NCBI GenBank assembly: GCA_024230435.1 | Contig: JAAERL010000739.1 | Span: forward strand, 1 to 64,000 | Reading direction: 5' to 3' | DNA: 64,000 nucleotides | Origin: Desulfobacteraceae bacterium | GTDB lineage: Bacteria; Desulfobacterota; Desulfobacteria; Desulfobacterales; Desulfosarcinaceae | Part shown: positions 52,637 to 60,307 of the stretch, in pieces | How positions within the stretch are numbered: position 1 is the first letter of the stretch | How the letters are laid out: the number at the start of each line of letters is the position of its first letter | Position numbers and translations under genes: made by a program | Notes under the pieces: generated by a model | What the model saw: the letters and a program-made list of their open reading frames with translations, nothing else | Told to the model about the DNA's origin: nothing | The model's database searches: none

Positions 52637-53062
52637 AGATATGCCGGCTTTTTTCTCTTCCGAAGACCGGGAGCTGTGTAATAAATCACGAACTCTCATG
52701 ACAAATCGCCAAAAAATAAAGACATCGCTATCATTGTAATCAATGCGCAAATGCACCTTGACGCTATCTTTTATGCGAACAACCATTCCGGATAATTCTG
52801 AATCTTTTGAGGGAAGCTCTATCATGATTGAATTATAAGGCAATAAGTGCAACTGGTTGTCCAACTGAACATAAAGCCCTTTGTCTGCGATAATTACAGC
52901 GTGATCAGGTTTGCCGGTTTTTCCTTGATAAATTCCAACTACATCTTTTTTTGAAATATGAACAGATTCCAACCAATCCGGAGCAAGAGAAGAATCTTGA
53001 TCCAGGTTTATATACGCATCCATACGAGCAAGTATTGTATTTGCGCAGGCTCTAACATTCAT
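52634..53062 (-). CDS. hypothetical protein
   Basis: The 142-residue soluble protein has a beta-rich centre (HAVIIADKGLYVQLDNQLHL, SIMIELPSKDSELSGMVVRI, VHLRIDYNDSDVFIFWRFVM), suggestive of a PH-like or Sm-like barrel. I do not recognise the family. Its last codons (KAGIS, stop) run into repeat C2, so the original C-terminus may have been changed by that insertion. Repeat C' and A9 lie upstream. Confidence 0.6.
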   Translation of the reverse strand: MNVRACANTILARMDAYINLDQDSSLAPDWLESVHISKKDVVGIYQGKTGKPDHAVIIADKGLYVQLDNQLHLLPYNSIMIELPSKDSELSGMVVRIKDSVKVHLRIDYNDSDVFIFWRFVMRVRDLLHSSRSSEEKKAGIS

Positions 53063-53080
53063 ATACAGACCTCATTAGTA

Positions 53081-53130
53081 GTGACTGCTCCCCCACCTTC
53101 GCTACGCGAAGCAAGGAGTCTTCTCGGCAT
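53081..53130 (-). repeat. repeat C', TnpB-type right end
   Basis: GTGACTGCTCCCCCACCTTC followed by CTACGCGAAGCAAGG. Read on the minus strand it encodes LLRVAKVGEQS, the same tail as at 48254. Only the element end is present. Confidence 0.6.
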
Positions 53131-53199
53131 GAAGGATAAATTTGAATTAAATTGGTTTTGTATCCGATATTAAAAAAAAAATGAGAAAATAAGAACTTA

Positions 53200-53368
53200 G
53201 GCGATTGGCGGAAAAGAATATACCAGATTGAGCAGGATTTTTTTTCGTATTCAAGACGCGCCAAAGATTGATGATCAGTTTGCATACTTAACGTATTCGG
53301 GCTTTGGCATAACGCACAAGACGGGAAAAAAGACATACAAGACGGTATATTCTTTAACACAAATCGCC
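53200..53368 (+). mobile_element. MITE-like palindromic element, subfamily A, copy A9
   Basis: 169 bp from GGCGATTGGCGGAAAAGAAT to TAACACAAATCGCC, flanked by TTA (53197-53199) and TTA (53369-53371). Confidence 0.88.
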
Positions 53369-53371
53369 TTA

Positions 53372-54082
53372 TTCCGGTAAGATAATATCGCTTGCAGACA
53401 GGGGATCGTTGACAGGCAGTTTCAGTCTTCATTTTCATTGTCCATAGCAATACTTTAACTCTATTGATTACAACTGAACACTTTCTTCTAAATGTTAGGT
53501 GGCGATGCTATCATTTGTTGTGTCTTGGAGCAAGATTTTTGCTTACAAAAATTCATTCAGCCTTCAAAGCTCTGCTCTTATGTTAAGGTATAGTTGATTG
53601 TTTTTGTTCCACTTTGGCGAATTTAAGAATATTTATTTCAGCAACGCATTGTTAATGCGTACTATTTTGGGATTTCTGGCCATTCAAATCCTCTCCTTTT
53701 TATAATCCTTGTGTTTTATTTTGTGCAGGCAAAACCACCTTGAACACGAATCTTTACTTTGCAAGAGACAAAAAATCTTTTGAGATTGACAGGAGCCGAT
53801 GTTATAATTTTTTTACTTTTTATCACTGATAAACAGTGCCTATATGAAAACTAAAAAGGTGAACCCTTTTTTCGTTGCAACATGAAGTCTTTAGGGCATG
53901 GGAGCTGCAAATCACTCATATATCCAGTGATATAGATCAGTTTTCGTTTGTTGAGTCAATGGCCGCAGCGTTTGACGCGGTTTGAGAACAAATCCAATCC
54001 GGGCAATATGGTACGCCTTGCATCTTTTAAGGCATAAAAAAATATTTTCTAACAAACGGATTTTTAAGAATAGGTGATTTAA
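53372..54082. other. upstream region of cheX with a B-like repeat end
   Basis: 711 bp without an accepted gene. At 53894, after TTA, GGGCATGGGAGCTGCAAATC resembles the B-like end at 39783. Confidence 0.4.
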
Positions 54083-54538
54083 ATGAATGTCAAATATATA
54101 AATCCTTTTCTGTCCGCTGTAAAGAATGTTTTCGAAACCATGATTGACGTGCCTTTCAGGATAGGCAAGCCAGCGTTAAAAAAGGAAGGGTTAACCCCAT
54201 ATGAGATCAGCGGCATAATAGGCATCACTGGTGATATAACCGGATGTGTCACAGTCAGCTTTTCCGAATCCGTAGCCTTGGGGTTGGCCTCAGCGCTGCT
54301 TGATGAAAAAATTACGCAGGTGGACGAAGATTGCAAGGATGCTATTGGTGAAATCGCAAACATGCTGGCCGGAGACGCCAAAAAAGGATTCCCGGAAGGT
54401 AACACCTCGGTATCGGTCCCCAGTATTATCATAGGAAAACACGAAGTTGCCTATCCAAGGGGGGTTCCCATCATCTTTATACCTTGCGAAACCGATGACG
54501 GCAAGTTTGCCATTGAGGTGGCGTTAAAGGTTCCGTAA
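54083..54538 (+). CDS. CheX-like chemotaxis phosphatase
   Basis: The 151-residue protein matches CheX/CheC-type CheY-P phosphatases: YEISGIIGITGDITGCVTVS, FSESVALGLASALLDEKI, and the active-site helix DCKDAIGEIANMLAGDAKKG, with the E-x-x-N pair (GEIANM) that performs dephosphorylation. VPSIIIGKHEVAYP and FAIEVALKVP complete the fold. CheX normally has one such helix, as here. It lies alone, but other chemotaxis-type genes (CheD-like with HDOD; a dCache receptor) are elsewhere in the window. Confidence 0.9.
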   Translation: MNVKYINPFLSAVKNVFETMIDVPFRIGKPALKKEGLTPYEISGIIGITGDITGCVTVSFSESVALGLASALLDEKITQVDEDCKDAIGEIANMLAGDAKKGFPEGNTSVSVPSIIIGKHEVAYPRGVPIIFIPCETDDGKFAIEVALKVP

Positions 54539-54993
54539 TCAAAGGGCTTTTGTCAAACTTAGCAGCCCCGCAAGCTATATATTGCAAAAGGTCATCATCT
54601 GCAGGCGGCAATAATGCACACGGGCGTATAATTTGTGTTAAAAATTATAAAAAAGCTGCTCTCGCACCCGGTCTCGAACAAAAATTTTGACAGCTTTTTC
54701 TAATTTTTTCCTCTATCATTTGAAATAAAATCTATTTCTGATATCATTTTAATATTCACGCAACGCCGCAATCGAATCTGACCTCCACTTCTCGTTCACG
54801 ACGATATGAAGCAAACGTTCCCAATGGTAAGCTTTTAAATATTGAACGAATCAAAACCGGGACTGCAGGTGTAACGCAACAAAAAAACCTCCGGCAGTCA
54901 GGACTCGGGATTATGGTTTAAATATTACAACATTCCATAAACATATTTTGTCTGTTCCGCTCCATAGTCAATAGCCAAATTAAGAGGGGGGGG
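54539..54993. other. intergenic region, nothing assigned
   Basis: 455 bp with no gene. A run of G (about 54985-54993) ends it. Confidence 0.35.
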
Positions 54994-55002
54994 GTGATAT
55001 CT

Positions 55003-55200
55003 ATGGAAAACAAAAAACTTGAAAAAAATCTAATCTTTTTTAGTCCGGGAAATCGCGGGGCGCTGTTCACCCACAAGGCCGGCAACCTTATCAATGACAC
55101 TATCATACATGAAACCATGGAAATTTTGACCAGCGAAATGGAAGCTGAAGGCCGTATTGAATGTGTGGAAGAACGCCGCCTTCTACCACGGCTTGTATGA
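55003..55200 (+). CDS. small hypothetical protein, possibly truncated
   Basis: A 65-residue frame from ATG 55003 (MENKKLEKNLIFFSPGNRGA ... HKAGNLINDTIIHETMEILT ... RIECVEERRLLPRLV). The G run just upstream serves as ribosome binding sequence (GGGGTGATATCT-ATG). Another frame stays open past its stop for 30 codons, so a frameshift in a longer gene is possible. No family is recognised. Confidence 0.4.
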   Translation: MENKKLEKNLIFFSPGNRGALFTHKAGNLINDTIIHETMEILTSEMEAEGRIECVEERRLLPRLV

Positions 55201-55421
55201 AACCATAACGTGGCAAGGTTGCGGAACAGACAAAAACCAATTTTTGATTGCAAGAATTTATTAGATTTTTTGGCCCTGAAGATGGCAGGCCAGGAGGAAC
55301 TCGACCCCCCCAGCACCCGGATTTGGAGTGCGGATTTGGAGTCCCGGATTTTAATAAAGGGCTCAGCCATTTAAGGGTGAGTCAAGAGCAGATTTGATTC
55401 TATTCTTCTTTTCGCCTTATA

Positions 55422-55946
55422 TCATAATGATAATGACCTTTTTTCTTGGAAATTTTTTTTATAATTAAACCTTCCTCTTTCCCCAATAGAATTTCTATTT
55501 TGCGGTGCAGGCAAAATTAGTGGGCCTTTAATTGGGCTTATCTTATTAATTGGTTGGTTTGACTCAATAACCAAATACTGACCGGGATAAGGTTGGTTTT
55601 GCATATATAGATGTTTGGGCAAGTGATTCATAAATACCGCAACTCTGGGCATAGAAGGCCACAAGTAGCACGTTATCTCGCTCATACTACAACTACTGGG
55701 TAATGCAAAGGAGCTGATACTGCTCATACTGAAACTTTCTATGCTTTGATCATCTGTTTTGTATTTTTTCTCATCAAAATCGTTACTTTTTGAATGTGAT
55801 TTAACCTTCCCGTACAAAGGCTCGATCTTATTAAGAGGGGCTTTGTTATCAAAGTTTTGCACAAAATAATAATCATTAGAAGGAGGGGTCTTTGAAAAAG
55901 AAGGGGGGGTCTTTGAAAAATAATAACGATTTCTTTGTGGAATCAT
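55422..55946 (-). CDS. hypothetical protein, low confidence
   Basis: The 174-codon frame is Ser/Asn/Lys-rich, with a duplicated FSKTPPS at its start and a cluster YLWPSMPRVAVFMNHLPKHL in the middle. The middle looks protein-like; the ends do not. No signal peptide, TM or known domain is seen. It lies downstream of the GH15 gene in the same direction. Confidence 0.35.
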   Translation of the reverse strand: MIPQRNRYYFSKTPPSFSKTPPSNDYYFVQNFDNKAPLNKIEPLYGKVKSHSKSNDFDEKKYKTDDQSIESFSMSSISSFALPSSCSMSEITCYLWPSMPRVAVFMNHLPKHLYMQNQPYPGQYLVIESNQPINKISPIKGPLILPAPQNRNSIGERGRFNYKKNFQEKRSLSL

Positions 55947-55991
55947 TGGTCGATTGCTCCTTTTCCTTCTATGCTCTCTTTTTTCAAATAA

Positions 55992-57788
55992 TTACGAAAT
56001 CCTTACATCTGAAACACTATCGCCGTTAAATATTATTGCGGTATCAATTAAGGCAAGGTGGCTGTATGCTTGTGGAAAATTTCCAAGAAGGCGCTTGGTG
56101 GTAAAATCAATATCTTCGCTAAGAAGTCCGACATGGTTACTGTAAGAAAGAACTTTTTTAAATAACTCTTCGGCAAGGCTGGTTTCACCAATTTTATGCA
56201 GGCTTTTAATCAGCCAAAATGTGCAAATCGTAAATGAGGAGGAGGGCACACCGAAATCATCGGCATTTCGATAACGATACATCAGGCCATCGCGGCTCAG
56301 ATGCTCCAGAGACAAACGAACAGTTTCTACATATTTAGGATCATCGGCTGAGATAAATCCATATTGCTCCATCAACAGGTTGGCAGCATCAAGATAGGGC
56401 TCACCATAAGCCTGCGTAAAAGCACCTATTTCCGAATTCCATCCATTTTTTAAAATATTGGTTTTGATCGTATCGCCGATGTTTTTCCATATTTGGGCAT
56501 ACTTTGGCATATTAAAATACTCGGCAATTTTCATGGCGCGATCCATTGCCACCCAACTCAATACCTTGGAAAAGGTAAAATGTTTCGGATTGCTCCTGAA
56601 CTCCCAAATACCGCAATCTTTGCTATGCCATGTTTTTTGCACATGCCGGGCAAGTGTTCGCACAACAGTCCAGATATCTTCACGATCTTCTCCTGTTTCA
56701 CGTTGATAAATACTCAGGTATTGATAGATGGCATCAAGCAATACTCCAAAAATATCATTTTGTTTTTGATAATATGCGGCATTGCCGATACGAACCGGCC
56801 TTGAATTTTCATAGCCTTGAAGCCAGTCGAGAATTTTTTCGGTTAATTTTTTTTCTCCATTGATGCCATACATAATTTGAATTTTTTCATTCTTGAAAGG
56901 AATTACCCCAAGAATGAAACTCAAAAAACGGTGAGCCACTTCATAATTGCCCAACCTGGTTAGCACGGCAATGGTCATGGAGGCATCACGTAACCAGCAA
57001 TAGCGATAATCCCAATTGCGCTCAGCGCCTATTTCTTCAGGCAAACTGGTTGTCAGGGCGGCTAATATTGCGCCGGTTTTCTGATAGGACAACAATTTTA
57101 ACACCAGGGCGCTGCGCTGGATTTCATCATTGTAAACAGAAAATTGCCTTGTATTGGCAGAATAGTTCATCCAGTAGACCTTGGTTTTTTGGTATTCCAA
57201 ATCTATGCTATCAATGTCTAGGCCGGTTAGTTTCTGATTGTAGCTCAGCAGCAAAAAACAATTTTCTCGGATTACAACCGGAGCGCGAGCGGCGATTGTA
57301 GATAGATCAATGTCCGAGTAAAGATAAACTGACTCGTAAGATCCTTTCAACGTGCTTATTTTTAGGTATTGCTGGCGCACTTCTGTTTTTACGTCATACT
57401 GACCGTAGCAAGGCCGGGGATTGTAATGGATACGAACCTTAGGTTTTCCTGAAATATGGCGGATATATCGAATAATATCCGGCGGACAGTAGCATTTTTG
57501 GTTTTGCCGGTAATATCGCGGCATAAAATCAAGGACTTCAAAATGGTTACGGCCTTGAGTAAAGGTTGTTACCAAAATATTGGTTCGAGATTTATAAGAC
57601 TGTTTGATATGATAATCCTTGGATACGAGAATCGCAAATTCTCCGCCAATATTTCTATCTAAAAGTTTTGCAAATATAGCTTGTGAATTAAACTGCGGCA
57701 TGCAGCACCACTCAATAGAGCCATTTTTTGAAACCAATGCAGCACTAGTACAGTTTCCGATTACACCGTAGTTCATTTGATTTGTCAT
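55992..57788 (-). CDS. glycoside hydrolase family 15 protein, trehalase/glucoamylase-like
   Basis: The 598-residue cytoplasmic protein has the N-terminal trehalase-like domain (YGVIGNCTSAALVSKNGSIE, WCCMPQFNSQAIFAKLLD) followed by a GH15 (alpha/alpha)6 barrel (GAERNWDYRYCWLRDASMTI, FEFRSNPKHFTFSKVLSWVA-like, NADDFGVPSSSFTICTFWLI with catalytic-acid regions). In actinobacteria such proteins are GH15 trehalases. The start overlaps the stop of the OtsA-OtsB gene by four bases, which links it to trehalose metabolism. Trehalose hydrolysis or a related glucosidase step is likely but not proven. Confidence 0.88.
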   Translation of the reverse strand: MTNQMNYGVIGNCTSAALVSKNGSIEWCCMPQFNSQAIFAKLLDRNIGGEFAILVSKDYHIKQSYKSRTNILVTTFTQGRNHFEVLDFMPRYYRQNQKCYCPPDIIRYIRHISGKPKVRIHYNPRPCYGQYDVKTEVRQQYLKISTLKGSYESVYLYSDIDLSTIAARAPVVIRENCFLLLSYNQKLTGLDIDSIDLEYQKTKVYWMNYSANTRQFSVYNDEIQRSALVLKLLSYQKTGAILAALTTSLPEEIGAERNWDYRYCWLRDASMTIAVLTRLGNYEVAHRFLSFILGVIPFKNEKIQIMYGINGEKKLTEKILDWLQGYENSRPVRIGNAAYYQKQNDIFGVLLDAIYQYLSIYQRETGEDREDIWTVVRTLARHVQKTWHSKDCGIWEFRSNPKHFTFSKVLSWVAMDRAMKIAEYFNMPKYAQIWKNIGDTIKTNILKNGWNSEIGAFTQAYGEPYLDAANLLMEQYGFISADDPKYVETVRLSLEHLSRDGLMYRYRNADDFGVPSSSFTICTFWLIKSLHKIGETSLAEELFKKVLSYSNHVGLLSEDIDFTTKRLLGNFPQAYSHLALIDTAIIFNGDSVSDVRIS

Positions 57789-59962
57789 AAGTTCTTTCCT
57801 TTACGCTTTTCTATCAGGCGCGCCAGAAATTGACGGAACTTGGCAGGGCTGTCGACCTTAAAGCCGGCATACGTTTTACCAGGGCCTACCTTTATGCTTG
57901 TAATTCGATCACCTGTGATGCGAAACATGCTTTCATCCGTTTCATCGTCACCGGCGCATAACGCCATATCATATTTATTTTTGTTAATAAAATATTCCAT
58001 AGCCATTCCTTTGTTGATGTGTATGGAACAGACTTCGACAATTTTTTTTCCATGGTGAATTTCTACAGGTAAATTTGAGAGCATCTCGTAGAGTTCCGCA
58101 ACCAGTTGATTGGCTTTCCATGTGCCAAATTCCGGGTCAGACTGGCGGTAATGCCAGACAACGGAGGATGTTTTCACCTCTACACAACTGCCCGGCGTCA
58201 TACCAAAATAGTGATTGAAGACCTCTATGATTTTTTCCATCCAGGATAAATCGGCGCTATTGTCGAATGCTTCCCATTTTTTTAATCTTGGAAGACTATA
58301 GAAAAATCCATGTTCGGCGATCAGGGTAAAATTGTAATCCCCGAACCAATTTATCATCTCTTCTTTTTTCCGTCCACTGGTGATGTAAACATCCGTCTGT
58401 GGAAAGTGTTCAAGTTTGGCAAACAAGTTTTTGATTGCGCGATTGGGCTTTGCATCCGACGGTTTTTTCTTTAACTCAGCCAAGGTGCCATCATAATCCA
58501 GAAACAAAGCCACCCGTTTTGCTTTTATCAGAGGCTGAATATCTTTTAAAGATATCCTTTGAAGATTGACCATCTCCACCTCACTATTTGCTTGGCTGGA
58601 TAAATCGTTTAAAAATACTTTTGCCCAGTAAGCTGCATCATAGCAAAACACCCTTTCTTTCATAGGTTCTAAACGTCTTCTTTTTTCATCTTCATCCATT
58701 TTAAGGGCCATGTTCAATTGCTCAACCATTTGCTTAGGGTCGTAAGGATTAACGATGAGCGCATTAGGCAACTCCTGGGCGGCGCCGGCAAATTCACTTA
58801 AAATCAAAACCCCGTTTTTTTCTTTTTGGCAGGCGATGTACTCTTTGGCAACCAGATTCATACCGTCAATGATGGGTGTCACAAGACATGCATCCGCCAA
58901 TGAGTAAAGCGCACATAGTTCGCTAAATCCGATGGAGTGTTGAATATAATTCAAAGGCACATTTTTAATAGTTGAGTATTTCCCGTTAATTTGACTTACG
59001 CGCCCTTGAACTTCGTCCACAAGCACTTGATATGCTTCGACAGATTCACGCGAAGGAATACTGATAAAAATAAATAGAATTTTATCTTTATGAGAATACT
59101 GGCTAAGGAACTGTTCTATGGCGTCCAAACGCTGAAGAATACCCTTCGTGTAGTCTAGCCGGTCAACACTGAGAACGATTTTCTTTCCTTTATATACTTT
59201 CTGGTAATCAGCCAAATGCTTTGCATATACCGAAGAGTTTAGCTCTTCTGAAAATTTCCCTGCATTAATGCCAATAGGGTAAACGCCAAGAGCTGTTTTG
59301 CGGTTTTTGCAGACAATAAGTTGCATTTCCGATTCAATTCCCAGCACACGCAGAACCGTACTTCGAAAATGCCTCAAGTAACCAAAGGTTTGAAAACCGA
59401 TCAGGTCCGCTCCAAGCAACCCGTTCATAAGCTCTTCCCGGTTGGGGTGACAGCGGAATACTTCGGAAGAAGGAAACGGAGTATGCAAGAAAAATCCGAC
59501 CTTTAAATCCGGCGATCTGTCTTTTAAAATAGCAGGCAGCAACATAAGATGATAGTCATGCACCCATACTTGATCACCTCGACGAACCTGTTGAATAACC
59601 GCATCTGCAAATTGATGGTTTACCCTCTGGTAGGCTTCAAACCATTCGGTTTCATATCGGCTATAGGTTGTCATGTAATGCATCAACGGCCAAAGGCTTG
59701 AGTTCGAGTATCCGTTATAATAGTTGACGGCGTCTTTTTCTTCGAGAAAAATTACGTAATAATTGAAAGCTTTCCTGATTTCTTTGGCGATTTTCTTTTT
59801 CTGGGATGAATCGGAAATATTTCCTCCCGCCCACCCGACCCATTTTAACTGAAATGTTTCATTCAAGTCCTCCAAGGCTGAAACCAACCCGCCGGACGAC
59901 CGTGTAATTTTATCACCGATGGTAATCGGCAACCGATTAGAAACATTGATCAGGGTTTTCAC
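57785..59962 (-). CDS. bifunctional trehalose-6-phosphate synthase/phosphatase (OtsA-OtsB fusion)
   Basis: The 725-residue protein starts at GTG 59962, with GAAGGAGG seven bases upstream; the ATG at 59986 lies upstream of this site. Residues 1-470 are a GT20 trehalose-phosphate synthase: ISNRLPI-like [58 protein letters not shown] and [14 protein letters not shown]. From about 490 to the end is a HAD-type phosphatase ([50 protein letters not shown]). It makes trehalose from UDP-glucose and glucose-6-phosphate in one polypeptide. GH15 follows in the same operon. Confidence 0.95.
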   Translation of the reverse strand: MKTLINVSNRLPITIGDKITRSSGGLVSALEDLNETFQLKWVGWAGGNISDSSQKKKIAKEIRKAFNYYVIFLEEKDAVNYYNGYSNSSLWPLMHYMTTYSRYETEWFEAYQRVNHQFADAVIQQVRRGDQVWVHDYHLMLLPAILKDRSPDLKVGFFLHTPFPSSEVFRCHPNREELMNGLLGADLIGFQTFGYLRHFRSTVLRVLGIESEMQLIVCKNRKTALGVYPIGINAGKFSEELNSSVYAKHLADYQKVYKGKKIVLSVDRLDYTKGILQRLDAIEQFLSQYSHKDKILFIFISIPSRESVEAYQVLVDEVQGRVSQINGKYSTIKNVPLNYIQHSIGFSELCALYSLADACLVTPIIDGMNLVAKEYIACQKEKNGVLILSEFAGAAQELPNALIVNPYDPKQMVEQLNMALKMDEDEKRRRLEPMKERVFCYDAAYWAKVFLNDLSSQANSEVEMVNLQRISLKDIQPLIKAKRVALFLDYDGTLAELKKKPSDAKPNRAIKNLFAKLEHFPQTDVYITSGRKKEEMINWFGDYNFTLIAEHGFFYSLPRLKKWEAFDNSADLSWMEKIIEVFNHYFGMTPGSCVEVKTSSVVWHYRQSDPEFGTWKANQLVAELYEMLSNLPVEIHHGKKIVEVCSIHINKGMAMEYFINKNKYDMALCAGDDETDESMFRITGDRITSIKVGPGKTYAGFKVDSPAKFRQFLARLIEKRKGKNL

Positions 59963-60307
59963 GGGTAATCCTCCTTCAGAATTCATAGGATGGCAACGTT
60001 GGGGCAGCCTGTTTCAGGCATTTAGATTCAAGGTAAAGATCATAGCCTTAAAGGCTAATAATAAACTAATGAGTGTGAAAGATGCAAACCCTGTATTTTG
60101 TTTGGCTGCAATTTTGATTGCATTTGAGTTCGTTTTCCAAACATAAAGATGGTTAAAAACAATGAGACAGCGCTTACTGAAAATTCCAAAAAAATCAAAA
60201 TTCAGCGTAATATCGGCATAGTTACATCCTCAACAGATTAAATATTTTCCTTAGAGCCTTTTTGATCTTAATTTGGGAACACGTTAACTGATTCTGGTTA
60301 AGCGCTT
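59963..60307. other. intergenic region with a B-like repeat fragment
   Basis: 345 bp without a gene. Around 60071, GAGTGTGAAAGATGCAAACC resembles a subfamily-B end. Confidence 0.4.
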
